Shown: in pieces, positions 34,995 to 43,595 of the stretch | Layout of the letters: every line of letters starts with the position of its first letter | Numbering within the stretch: the first letter of the stretch is position 1 | DNA from: Pirellulaceae bacterium | GTDB lineage: Bacteria; Planctomycetota; Planctomycetia; Pirellulales; Pirellulaceae | DNA length: 64,000 bases | Direction of reading: 5' to 3' | NCBI GenBank assembly: GCA_019636385.1 | Contig: JAHBXT010000004.1 | Location: 558,001-622,000, forward strand | Position numbers and translations under genes: made by a program | The notes under the pieces: model-generated | The model's input: only the letters and a program-made list of their open reading frames with translations | What the model was told of the DNA's origin: nothing | The model's database searches: none

Positions 34995-35720
34995 CTAGGC
35001 CTGCGGACACAATTCCAGGACAGCCGTCAATTCCAGATGTCCGTCGTAGATGGCTCGCCCCACGATGGCCGCGTGTGTTTGCATCTGGACCAGCCGTGAG
35101 ATATCTTCCAGCGAACTAACGCCGCCCGAGCACACCACGGGGATGCTAGTCGCCTGTTGCATGATTTGCAGTTGCTGAAAATTCGGTCCCAACAACATGC
35201 CGTCGCGAGCGATATCGGTATAGACGATGGCGGCTATCTGCTGGGTCATGCCAGCGATATCGCGCGCCAAATCAACCGCGGAGACAGTCGATGTCTCCAA
35301 CCAGCCGTCAGTGGCCACTAGCCCCTGGCGGGCATCGATTCCCAACACGAGTTGCTCAGGGTACTTGTCTGCCATCTCGGCAAACCAGTGCGGCTCGCGC
35401 AGCGCACGCGTACCGACGATGACTCGCCGAACCCCCAAGTCCAGCAGGCGAACAATGGCCGCTTCATCGCGGACTCCACCGCCGACCTGACAGATCAGAC
35501 CGGTTTGAGTCACAATGTCGTGAATGACCTGACTGTTCACCAGGCTGCCGTCGCGGGCACCGTCCAGGTCGACCAAGTGCAGGTAGCGACTTCCAGCCGC
35601 CTGCCACCGTCGAGCCATAATGGTCGGATCATCGGCAAACACCGTTTCGCGATTGTAGTCGCCTTGTTGCAAGCGGACGCACTTGCCGCCCAACAGGTCG
35701 ATGGCTGGCCAAATTTGCAT
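34995..35720 (-). CDS. hisA: ProFAR isomerase HisA
   Basis: HisA catalyses the Amadori isomerisation in histidine biosynthesis. The 241-aa TIM barrel has both catalytic aspartates in place, in MQIWPAIDLLGGKCVRL and IVYTDIARDGM, with phosphate-binding glycines in QVGGGVRD and CSGGVSSL. Length is typical. No other his gene is in the window, so the pathway is dispersed, as is usual in planctomycetes. Confidence 0.95.
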   Translation of the reverse strand: MQIWPAIDLLGGKCVRLQQGDYNRETVFADDPTIMARRWQAAGSRYLHLVDLDGARDGSLVNSQVIHDIVTQTGLICQVGGGVRDEAAIVRLLDLGVRRVIVGTRALREPHWFAEMADKYPEQLVLGIDARQGLVATDGWLETSTVSAVDLARDIAGMTQQIAAIVYTDIARDGMLLGPNFQQLQIMQQATSIPVVCSGGVSSLEDISRLVQMQTHAAIVGRAIYDGHLELTAVLELCPQA

Positions 35721-36052
35721 GGGTCTGGACTGCGGTGAAAACTAGCGGTTTTTGCTGAGACAAATCACAATAGTGTCATTTTGTGAGCGGCGGTTATTGT
35801 AGACTCTCGGGCACCGACCTCCAAATCCAAATCAACTTCTGTGGACTTTGCAAACGAATGCCTTACGCACGGTTCCTTTTGCAGGATTTAAGTCACTTTC
35901 ACGGCAGCGGGCCCAGGCACTGCGGCCCAACCATTTTAGAGACGGTTGTCCAAATGGCCTTTGATTCTGGCCTGTTTCCAATAAACTAGCGGACCTCACA
36001 GGGTCGCACCGGCCCAAATTCGGCGAATTTTACGGTTGTCTGTCGTTTCAAA
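35721..36052. other. Divergent intergenic region, hisA / V-ATPase operon
   Basis: About 330 bp with no supported gene. It must hold the promoters of hisA (minus) and of the seven-gene ATPase operon (plus). TTGATT at about 35959 followed 15 bases later by TAAACT is a weak candidate for the latter. I see no riboswitch-like or strongly repeated element. Confidence 0.35.
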
Positions 36053-37384
36053 ATGATAAACCAACTCTTGCGCTACACGCGCGTGGTCTCCATTGTCGGG
36101 GACATTCTGACGGTTCGAGCCTCCGATGTCGGGCTCGGCGATCTGGCGATGGTGGAAAATCGCGACGGCCAGCAGTCGTTGGCACAAGTTGTCGAGCTGC
36201 AAAAGGAAGAGGTGTCGTTGCAAGTCTTTACTGGCGGCAAGGGACTTTCCAGCGAGTCCAAAGTAACCTTTCTGGGCCGATCGGTCGAAGTTCCACTTTC
36301 AGACAATATTATGGGGCGGATATTCGACGGCGTGGGGCGCGTGATCGATGGTGGTCCCAGGCTAGAAGACGAGCCCAAGGTCGAAGTCGGCGGCCCGTCG
36401 GTCAATCCAACTCTGCGAATAGTGCCTAAGAAATTCATCGAGACCAAAGTTCCGATGATCGATGTCTTCAACTGCCTGGTCGAAAGCCAGAAGATTCCGA
36501 TCTTTTCGATCGCTGGCGAGCCCTACAACAAGCTGTTGGCGCGGATCGCAATTCAAGCCGACGCCGAGATCATCGTCTTTTGCGGGCTGGGTTTGATTTT
36601 CGACGACTACCACTTCTTCCGTAACACCTTTGAAAACGAAGGTGCGTTTGCCAAGACGGTCATGTTCGTCAATCAAGCGTCCGACCCCATCGTTGAACGC
36701 TTGCTGGCGCCGGACCTGGCGCTGAAGGTTGCCGAGCGATTCGCAGTCGAACAGAATCGGCGAGTGTTGGTACTGATGACCGACATGACCGCCTATGCCG
36801 ACGCGCTCAAGGAAATTGGCGTGGCGATGGAGCGTGTGCCATCGAACCGTGGCTACATGGGCGATCTTTATAGCCAGTTGGCTATCCGCTATGAGCGCGC
36901 CTGCGATTACAAAGGCGCTGGATCGGTCACGATCATCACGGTAACGACCATGCCCGGCAACGATGTCACCCATCCTGTGCCCGACAATACCGGCTATATC
37001 ACGGAAGGCCAGTTTTACTTGCATGGAGGCGTGATCGACCCGTTCGGCTCGTTATCGCGATTGAAGCAACAAGTCATCGGCTCGGTTACGCGCGAAGATC
37101 ACTCGCAAGTCATGAACACCATGATTCGTTTCTACTCGGGTGCCAAGGACGCCGAGAAAAAGCAGCAAATGGCGTTTGATCTGTCGCCGCTGGATCACAA
37201 GTTGCTGAAGTTTGGCGAGCTGTTCAAATCACGATTTATGGACATCTCGGTGGCCCTGCCGCTGAACGACGCGCTAGACTTGTGCTGGCAGACAATGGCT
37301 GAATGTTTCGATCCACCTGAACTGTTGATGAAGGATCAGTTGATCGACAAGTATTTCCCCAAGAAGCTAGCGGCAGCAAACTGA
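36053..37384 (+). CDS. atpB: V-type ATPase subunit B
   Basis: The 443-aa protein is the non-catalytic nucleotide-binding subunit of a V/A-type ATPase. It carries MGRIFDGVGRVIDGGP, the region IPIFSIAGEPYNKLLARIA in place of a Walker A motif, and DMTAYADALKEIGVAM and TMPGNDVTHPVPDNTGYITEGQ. The absent P-loop is normal for subunit B. It is the first gene of the operon, which is unusual because B normally follows A. Confidence 0.95.
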   Translation: MINQLLRYTRVVSIVGDILTVRASDVGLGDLAMVENRDGQQSLAQVVELQKEEVSLQVFTGGKGLSSESKVTFLGRSVEVPLSDNIMGRIFDGVGRVIDGGPRLEDEPKVEVGGPSVNPTLRIVPKKFIETKVPMIDVFNCLVESQKIPIFSIAGEPYNKLLARIAIQADAEIIVFCGLGLIFDDYHFFRNTFENEGAFAKTVMFVNQASDPIVERLLAPDLALKVAERFAVEQNRRVLVLMTDMTAYADALKEIGVAMERVPSNRGYMGDLYSQLAIRYERACDYKGAGSVTIITVTTMPGNDVTHPVPDNTGYITEGQFYLHGGVIDPFGSLSRLKQQVIGSVTREDHSQVMNTMIRFYSGAKDAEKKQQMAFDLSPLDHKLLKFGELFKSRFMDISVALPLNDALDLCWQTMAECFDPPELLMKDQLIDKYFPKKLAAAN

Positions 37385-37406
37385 CCCCGAAGGTGAATCT
37401 CCTGCC

Positions 37407-38015
37407 ATGGCCCTGGCGCTCAACAAAACCACGCTAAAACAACAGCGTGACCAACTGAAAACCTACAAGAAGTTTCTACCGTCGCTGGACCTCAAGCGGC
37501 AGCAGTTGTTGGCTGCGCTGAAAGTAGCCCGCGCCGAATTGGAACAGACCAACAGTGCCTACCATGAATTGGAGGCCAAGGTCGCGGAGTTCTATCCGCT
37601 CTTGGGTAGTTCGACCGTTCGCACACGCAATCTAGCCAGCCTGATTCGCGTGCGTTCGGTCGATTTGGGCAGCGAGAATCTGGTTGGTACGCAGTTGCCT
37701 GTTGCCCGCGAAGTTGGTTTCGACGCTGCCGAGTATTCTCGAATGGTCATGCCGTTTTGGGTCGACATGTTGATCGAAAATTTGCGGCGTATGGCCGAGC
37801 TGAATGTGCTGCGTCAGGTTCGCTCAGAACGCATCAAGCGACTGGACTATGCGGCTCGCAAAATTACGCAACGTGTCAACCTATTTGAAAAAGTACTGAT
37901 CCCCAAGGCCCAGCAGAACATTCGTAAAGTCGTCATCTTCCTATCCGACCAAGAGCGCGCCGCCGTGGTTCGTTCGAAGATCGCCAAGAAGAAGAGCCTG
38001 GAAAAGCAGCACTAA
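37407..38015 (+). CDS. atpD: V-type ATPase subunit D (central stalk)
   Basis: The 202-aa protein matches subunit D, the coiled-coil shaft that rotates inside A3B3. The N-terminal helix contains LKQQRDQLKTYKKFLPSLDLKRQQLL, and the C-terminal helix contains RRMAELNVLRQVRSERIKRLDYAARKITQRVNLFEKVLIP, the recognisable family end. It follows atpB by 22 bp and precedes atpI by 24 bp. Confidence 0.93.
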   Translation: MALALNKTTLKQQRDQLKTYKKFLPSLDLKRQQLLAALKVARAELEQTNSAYHELEAKVAEFYPLLGSSTVRTRNLASLIRVRSVDLGSENLVGTQLPVAREVGFDAAEYSRMVMPFWVDMLIENLRRMAELNVLRQVRSERIKRLDYAARKITQRVNLFEKVLIPKAQQNIRKVVIFLSDQERAAVVRSKIAKKKSLEKQH

Positions 38016-38039
38016 GTAGAATTCCCGAGAACTCGCCCA

Positions 38040-39890
38040 ATGGCCATCGTCAAATTAAAAAAGGTTACCCTGTATGGCATGTCTAGCCAGCGCGACAGCG
38101 TGCTAGATGGCTTACAACAGATGGGGTGTCTGCATTTGATCGACTTGCCGGGCCACGGCGGCAAGCCCTTGGATAGCGCCGAACGTCAACAGGTTCATGA
38201 AGCGATTGGCTATCTGCAAAGCTGCGCGATTCAGAATTCCAATCAACTCACCGAATATCCACACCATCAGAATTGTCTGGCCGTAGCCCGCGATGCGCTG
38301 GAGAATCAACAACGTCGCGATGCTCTGGACGACGAGCGCGAGCAGTTGTTACGGGCCATCGAGTTGGTCGAGCCGTGGGGCGAATTCCGCTTGCCGGACT
38401 TAAGCCAAACACACGATCTGCGACTGTGGTTCTATGCCCTCCCGCGTCGCCAGTTGAATGTATTGGACAGTCTAAATCTGCCTTGGCAACGCATTAGTGA
38501 AGATCAGCAATTCATATACGTGGTGGTGGTCAGTCCGAGCGAACCGTCGCTGCCCTTGAGCCGCGTTTCGCTGGATTCGCGACCGCTGTCGGAACTGCGC
38601 GAGCGTCTGGCCGCAGTCGACGAGGAGTTGGAGAAGCTGCAATGGGACCGAGCTGCACTGACGCGCAGTTTAAGCTTGCTGCAACGCGACTTGGCCGCGA
38701 CCGATAACCAAATTGCCCACGCCGAGGCCGTGCTGCGTGTGGCTCAGGACGATCACGTTTTCGCGTTGCAAGGTTGGGCACCTCAAACGGCTTTGGAGGC
38801 CCTGCGCGATTACGCTCGTCGCAACCATCTGGCGCTCACGGAAGCCGCGCCCGGTCCCGACGAACAACCGCCGACACTGCTGAAGAATCCGGCGGTCGTC
38901 GCTGGTGCCGAAGGTGCGGTGACCTTCTACATGACTCCTGCATACCAAGCCTGGGATCCTACGTGGATCATGTACGGGTCGTTCACCTTGTTCTTTGCCA
39001 TGATCATGTCGGATGCGGCTTATGGAGCCATTTTGGCGCTGGGTTTGGCATTTGTCTGGCCACGCCTGAGTGGCACGAAACAACTGCGCCACACCCGGCT
39101 ATTGCTGCTGTCTTTGGTGGTTGCTTCCATTGTCTATGGTGTCGCGGCGGGCAGTTATTTCGGGGCGACTCCCGCTGCATTGGAGCGGTTTCAACTGAAG
39201 CTAGACGGACAGCCACTGGCCGGAAACAAGACAGCCATGATGTTGATCGCTTTGGGCATCGGCATCGCTCACCTGGGATTAGCAAACATCATTACCTTCA
39301 TCCGAGGAGTAGGAACGTCACAGGCGCTGTGCCCCCTGGGTTGGGCGGTGGCGCTGATCGGTGGTTATTGTATGGGAGTCTTCAGTCAACCTGACAATCC
39401 CGGCGCGATATGGACCGGACAACTCCTGGGCCGCACTCCGGAGAGCTTTCAGCCGCTAGTCAAGCAACTCGGAATGTACGGACTGATTGGCGGTATGGGA
39501 TTGGTGTTTTTGTTTAGTAGCTCGCGGCCGTTTTTCTCTGCCCGCCCGGCCGATTGGCTGTGGCGCGTGCTGGATGGGTTTATGGGGTTGACCAAGATTT
39601 CACAGGCGTTCGGCGACACCCTGAGCTATTTGCGACTGTTTGCGCTGGGCCTGGCCAGCGCGCAGTTGGCGGTGACGTTTAACGACTTGGCCATCGGCGT
39701 AAAAAACATGCCTGGGCTGGGTATCTTGTTGGCCGGATTGATTTTGATTATTGGACATGCAGTGAACATCGTGTTGGGAATTATGAGCGGCGTAGTCCAT
39801 GGGCTGCGCTTGAACTGTATCGAGTTTTTCAATTGGAGCCTGACGGAAGAGGGCTATCCGTTCAAGCCATTTAACAAGAAGGTAGGTTAA
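38040..39890 (+). CDS. atpI: V-type ATPase subunit I (a-subunit homologue)
   Basis: This is a 616-aa protein. A long cytoplasmic N-terminal half with coiled coil (about 1-270) is followed by a membrane half with seven or eight helices. The N-terminus MAIVKLKKVTLYGMSSQRDSVLDGLQQMG is typical. The helix containing GDTLSYLRLFALGLASAQLAVTFN carries the essential Arg that meets the rotor glutamate. It forms the ion half-channels and peripheral-stalk anchor. Its stop is 3 bp before atpK. Confidence 0.94.
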   Translation: MAIVKLKKVTLYGMSSQRDSVLDGLQQMGCLHLIDLPGHGGKPLDSAERQQVHEAIGYLQSCAIQNSNQLTEYPHHQNCLAVARDALENQQRRDALDDEREQLLRAIELVEPWGEFRLPDLSQTHDLRLWFYALPRRQLNVLDSLNLPWQRISEDQQFIYVVVVSPSEPSLPLSRVSLDSRPLSELRERLAAVDEELEKLQWDRAALTRSLSLLQRDLAATDNQIAHAEAVLRVAQDDHVFALQGWAPQTALEALRDYARRNHLALTEAAPGPDEQPPTLLKNPAVVAGAEGAVTFYMTPAYQAWDPTWIMYGSFTLFFAMIMSDAAYGAILALGLAFVWPRLSGTKQLRHTRLLLLSLVVASIVYGVAAGSYFGATPAALERFQLKLDGQPLAGNKTAMMLIALGIGIAHLGLANIITFIRGVGTSQALCPLGWAVALIGGYCMGVFSQPDNPGAIWTGQLLGRTPESFQPLVKQLGMYGLIGGMGLVFLFSSSRPFFSARPADWLWRVLDGFMGLTKISQAFGDTLSYLRLFALGLASAQLAVTFNDLAIGVKNMPGLGILLAGLILIIGHAVNIVLGIMSGVVHGLRLNCIEFFNWSLTEEGYPFKPFNKKVG

Positions 39891-39893
39891 TTC

Positions 39894-40349
39894 ATGGATC
39901 AGTTACTGGTATTGCTAGGTTGGATTGGAATGTTCGCTCCCACAGCGCTGGGCGCAGTGGGCAGCATTATAGGCTGTGCGCGAGCCGGACAGGCGGCCTG
40001 CGGGGCAATGCTGGATGTCGAAGGCGGGTATGGTCGATTGGTGGGCCTGTCGGCGCTGCCTTCCTCGCAGATGATTTACGGCATCGTGGTCATGTTTTCT
40101 TTGCAACGCCAGGTCACCGCTGAAAACGGAGCTGGTCTGTTCGGCATTGGCGTGCTGTGTGGAATGGCCCTGATGTTCAGCGCGATGTTTCAAGGATCGT
40201 GCTGTTCATCAGCCATCAACGTTTCCAAACATAAGCCAGAAATCTTCGGTCTGTCGGTGGCTCCTGCGGCCATCGTCGAAGGCTTTGCCGTGTTCGCTTT
40301 TATCTTTGCCCTAGTGCTCGCCGGTGGCATTCCCGGCGCTACCGAATAA
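39894..40349 (+). CDS. atpK: V-type ATPase subunit K (rotor ring, double hairpin)
   Basis: The 151-aa proteolipid has four transmembrane helices from a duplicated hairpin. The ion-binding Glu is E129 in AAIVEGFAVFAF, with Q59 and Y62 in LPSSQMIYG and Q100 in AMFQG. By position these match the Na+-ligand set of the Enterococcus hirae K ring (L61, T64, Q65, Q110, E139), with Ser for Thr. The first hairpin has no acidic residue in the helix, so there is one site per double hairpin. Sodium coupling is therefore possible but not shown. Confidence 0.93.
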   Translation: MDQLLVLLGWIGMFAPTALGAVGSIIGCARAGQAACGAMLDVEGGYGRLVGLSALPSSQMIYGIVVMFSLQRQVTAENGAGLFGIGVLCGMALMFSAMFQGSCCSSAINVSKHKPEIFGLSVAPAAIVEGFAVFAFIFALVLAGGIPGATE

Positions 40350-40371
40350 TTTTGAGGAGCTGAATTAAGTC

Positions 40372-41040
40372 ATGGCAACCACCACCAAGAGCAACCTGCA
40401 AGCCAGCGGTGTTCAAGAGCTGATCAACCGCCTGCGTGACGAGGGCGTGGCTTCTGGACAAACCGAAGCTGAACGCCTGTTGTCCGAGGCGCGCGTCCAG
40501 TCGATGGAGCTGCTGGATCAGGCCAAGGCGGAGGCCGAGAGCATTCTGGCCAAAGCCCGCGCCGAAGCCGATTCAATCGTCACCAGTGGCCAACAGGCAC
40601 TGAAACTGGCTAGTCGCGACGTCATATTGCGTCTGCGCGAAGCCTGCAACGACGAGTTTCGCGATCGCATCAAGCGGCTAGTCAAACACAAACTGACCGA
40701 TAAGCAACTGCTGGAAAAGGTCATCCTGGAAATCGCCGCTAAGTCGCGTCCCGAAGCTGGCAAGCAAGTCAATTTATTGTTGTCTCCGGCCAACGTGTCG
40801 GCCGCAGAACTGTCGGCTGAAGTAGCCAAGCCCAAGCCAGGTTCGCTGGCCGAGTTTGTTCTGGGACTTTCCGCAGATGTGCTCCGCGAAGGATTGAGTT
40901 TTGACGTTTCGTCTGACCCCAGTCCCGGCGTACGCATTCAAATCGCCAATGACGACGTACAGCTGGATTTGACGGATGAAACCATCACCACGCTGCTGAT
41001 GCAGTATCTGGTGCCGCGCTATCGTGAATTGCTCAATTAA
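40372..41040 (+). CDS. atpE: V-type ATPase subunit E (peripheral stalk)
   Basis: The 222-aa protein has the long N-terminal Ala/Glu-rich coiled coil (ASGQTEAERLLSEARVQSMELL, DQAKAEAESILAKARAEAD) and a globular C-terminal domain, as in the stator subunit E. The sequence after position 150 (LGLSADVLREGLSFDVSSDPSPGVRIQI) resembles the chlamydial subunit E end. It lies between atpK and the DUF2764 gene. No separate subunit G/H gene is present. Confidence 0.88.
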   Translation: MATTTKSNLQASGVQELINRLRDEGVASGQTEAERLLSEARVQSMELLDQAKAEAESILAKARAEADSIVTSGQQALKLASRDVILRLREACNDEFRDRIKRLVKHKLTDKQLLEKVILEIAAKSRPEAGKQVNLLLSPANVSAAELSAEVAKPKPGSLAEFVLGLSADVLREGLSFDVSSDPSPGVRIQIANDDVQLDLTDETITTLLMQYLVPRYRELLN

Positions 41041-41052
41041 GGTCACTCGATC

Positions 41053-41718
41053 GTGTCCAGCCGAGCCTACTACACGCTGATTGCCAGCTTGCCGCCACTG
41101 CCGCCCTACTTTGATGTGGAGCGGGCACCGATCTCGCGCGCTCGATTGTGGGAGCGACTAAAGATGCTGGCCGAAGATGATGCCGCTGTCGTTCAGCAGT
41201 GGGTCGACTTCGTCGTCTGGGATCAACAGTCGCTGGACTGTACCGACGAAGAGTTTGCCGCCCGGTTTGCGCAGATCATGGACGCGATCTCCAATCCAAC
41301 CTTGCGACGGATGCTCGATATTCGCATGGACATTCGCACGTTGGTAGCCGCATTGCGCCACCGTCGCGCCGGATTGCCCGCCCCTCTGGGCGTGGGGGCT
41401 TCCCTTGAACACATACGCCGCAATTTCCATCATCCCGAATTCCAGTTGCAGGGCCGCTTTGACTGGATCGGACGCTTTGATGCGCTGCTTGAAGCCGGCG
41501 ATGCAATGGGCGCTCAGCGACTATTGTTCGAGACCAACTATCGCATTTGGACTCGCATGAGCCAGAATTACACATTTTCGTTCGAGGCCGTGTTGCTGTA
41601 CCTTGCTCGATGGGAAATCATCGATCGGTGGACTAGCAGCGATGCACAGGCTGGCCAAGAACGCTTTACATCTATGCTAACGGAGACTCTCGGTGAGTAC
41701 GCTCATCTCTTCCAATAA
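41053..41718 (+). CDS. DUF2764 protein, probable V-ATPase accessory/C-like subunit
   Basis: The 221-aa protein matches DUF2764, found inside V-ATPase operons of chlamydiae, spirochaetes and planctomycetes. The start YYTLIASLPPLPPYFDVERAP and the late segment FDWIGRFDALLEAGDAMGAQRLLFE are characteristic. Its constant position suggests that it replaces subunit C, which is missing here along with F. It starts with GTG, and its end overlaps the atpA start by 26 bp. Confidence 0.85.
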   Translation: MSSRAYYTLIASLPPLPPYFDVERAPISRARLWERLKMLAEDDAAVVQQWVDFVVWDQQSLDCTDEEFAARFAQIMDAISNPTLRRMLDIRMDIRTLVAALRHRRAGLPAPLGVGASLEHIRRNFHHPEFQLQGRFDWIGRFDALLEAGDAMGAQRLLFETNYRIWTRMSQNYTFSFEAVLLYLARWEIIDRWTSSDAQAGQERFTSMLTETLGEYAHLFQ

Positions 41719-43510
41719 TACCAGCACGCGCGCCAACGTTATCGGCGTCAATGGCAACATTGTGACCATTGAAACCGATGGTGGGCCAATTATGAAAAAT
41801 GAAGTGGCCTATGTGATTGTAGGCCAGGAGCGGCTGAAGTCCGAAGTGCTGCGGATCTACGGCCGCATCGCCGACTTGCAGGTTTTTGAAGAAACCCACG
41901 GCGTGCGCTGCGGAGATCAGGTTGAATTGACCGGTCAACTACTGTCGGTCAACTTGGGACCAGGCATGTTGGGCGTGATTTTTGACGGACTGCAGAATCC
42001 GCTGACTACATTGGCCCAGCGCGATGGATTCTTTCTTAGACGCGGCCAGGATGTCTATCCGCTGGACCGCGAGAGACGCTGGGATTTCAAACCGACGGTC
42101 AAGGCCGGTGATCGAGTTCGCGCCGGACAAGTCTTGGGCTCCGTGCAGGAACTGAATATTACTCACAAGATCATGGCTCCCTTTGACCTGGTGGGATCGG
42201 TCGAGATTTTGGAGGTCGCTTCCGGACCGATGACGGTCGAGCAGCAGGTGGTGATCGCCCGCGATGCTGCTGGCCGCGAACACTCTTGGACCATGGTGCA
42301 GACCTGGCCGGTCCGCCGCGCTGTGCCGGCAACGATGCTCAAGGATCGCACCGCCAAGCGACTGTTTCCCAACCAGCCGTTGACAACCACTATGCGGATC
42401 ATCGACACCTTTTTCCCGATCGCCCGTGGTGGTACCGCCTGCATTCCCGGTCCCTTTGGCGCGGGCAAGACCGTCACACAGGGGTTGTTGGCTCGCTATT
42501 CAACGGTGGATGTAGTAGTGGTGGTAGCTTGCGGCGAGCGGGCGGGGGAAGTGGTGGAGACCATTCACGAATTCGGCATTATGGACGATCCGCGTACCGG
42601 CGGCAAACTGATGGATCGGACCATCGTGATCTGCAATACGTCGTCCATGCCCGTCGCTGCCCGCGAAGCCTCGATTTACACTGGGATCGCCATCGGCGAG
42701 TACTATCGTCAAATGGGATTAGATGTTTTGCTGTTGGCCGATTCGACGTCGCGCTGGGCACAGGCGATGCGCGAAACATCCGGACGCCTGGAAGAAATTC
42801 CCGGCGAAGAGGCATTTCCGGCGTACCTGGATTCAAGCATCAAGAGTGTTTACGAACGGGCCGGTGTGCTGCAGATGCCCGATGGCTCGACCGGCAGCCT
42901 GACACTGATTGGCAGCGTGTCCCCGGCTGGCGGAAATTTCGAGGAACCCGTCACACAATCGACGCTGGCCACCGTCAAATGCTTTTTAGGACTATCCTAT
43001 GATCGGGCCTACAAGCGCTTTTATCCCGCTATCGACCCGTTGATTTCTTGGTCACGTTATCGCGAGCAATTGCAGTCTCACTTCGACAAACATATCGACC
43101 CAAATTGGACTGAGTCCGTAACGCAACTGCACAATCTGCTCCGCGAGGGCAACGACATTTTGCAGATGATGCAAGTCACCGGCGAGGAGGGCATTACCAC
43201 CGAAGACTACGTGACCTATCAAAAAGCCCTGTTCCTGGACATGGTCTTCTTGCAGCAGGACGCATTTGACAAAGTCGACGTTACCGTTTCGCCCGCGCGG
43301 CAAAAAGAGATGTTTTTGCTGTGCAAGCGATTGATAGATCGGCACTACCAATTCCGCGACAAGCCGCAGGTATTGGACTTCTTCACCAAGCTCACTGGCC
43401 TCTTCAAAAACCTGAACTATTCGGCCAGCGACTCCGCCGATTATCGCAAATACCACAGCCAAATTGAAGAACTCGAACGCACCTACGTCGGCGGCCTACA
43501 GCCGGCGTGA
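41693..43510 (+). CDS. atpA: V-type ATPase catalytic subunit A
   Basis: The 605-aa protein has the catalytic P-loop GPFGAGKTVTQ, the catalytic-Glu region CGERAGEVVE, the ADSTSRWAQAMRE segment and SFDKHIDP-like SHFDKHIDPNWTESV near the C-terminus. The N-terminal barrel IGVNGNIVTIETDG followed by NEVAYVIVG and the non-homologous insert (VEILEVASGPMTV region) are normal. The start is GTG inside the DUF2764 gene. It ends the operon, although A usually precedes B directly. Confidence 0.95.
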   Translation: MSTLISSNNTSTRANVIGVNGNIVTIETDGGPIMKNEVAYVIVGQERLKSEVLRIYGRIADLQVFEETHGVRCGDQVELTGQLLSVNLGPGMLGVIFDGLQNPLTTLAQRDGFFLRRGQDVYPLDRERRWDFKPTVKAGDRVRAGQVLGSVQELNITHKIMAPFDLVGSVEILEVASGPMTVEQQVVIARDAAGREHSWTMVQTWPVRRAVPATMLKDRTAKRLFPNQPLTTTMRIIDTFFPIARGGTACIPGPFGAGKTVTQGLLARYSTVDVVVVVACGERAGEVVETIHEFGIMDDPRTGGKLMDRTIVICNTSSMPVAAREASIYTGIAIGEYYRQMGLDVLLLADSTSRWAQAMRETSGRLEEIPGEEAFPAYLDSSIKSVYERAGVLQMPDGSTGSLTLIGSVSPAGGNFEEPVTQSTLATVKCFLGLSYDRAYKRFYPAIDPLISWSRYREQLQSHFDKHIDPNWTESVTQLHNLLREGNDILQMMQVTGEEGITTEDYVTYQKALFLDMVFLQQDAFDKVDVTVSPARQKEMFLLCKRLIDRHYQFRDKPQVLDFFTKLTGLFKNLNYSASDSADYRKYHSQIEELERTYVGGLQPA

Positions 43511-43595
43511 CGCTAACCAATATCCGGAGAAGATTTGACCGTTAGCATCAGTGGTGCTGACAGTTATACGTACTTCCGATACTGATGGTGGGTTG

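Noticed and set aside
36053..37384. Missing P-loop in V-ATPase subunit B as a defect
   Set aside because: Subunit B is the non-catalytic subunit and normally lacks a Walker A motif.
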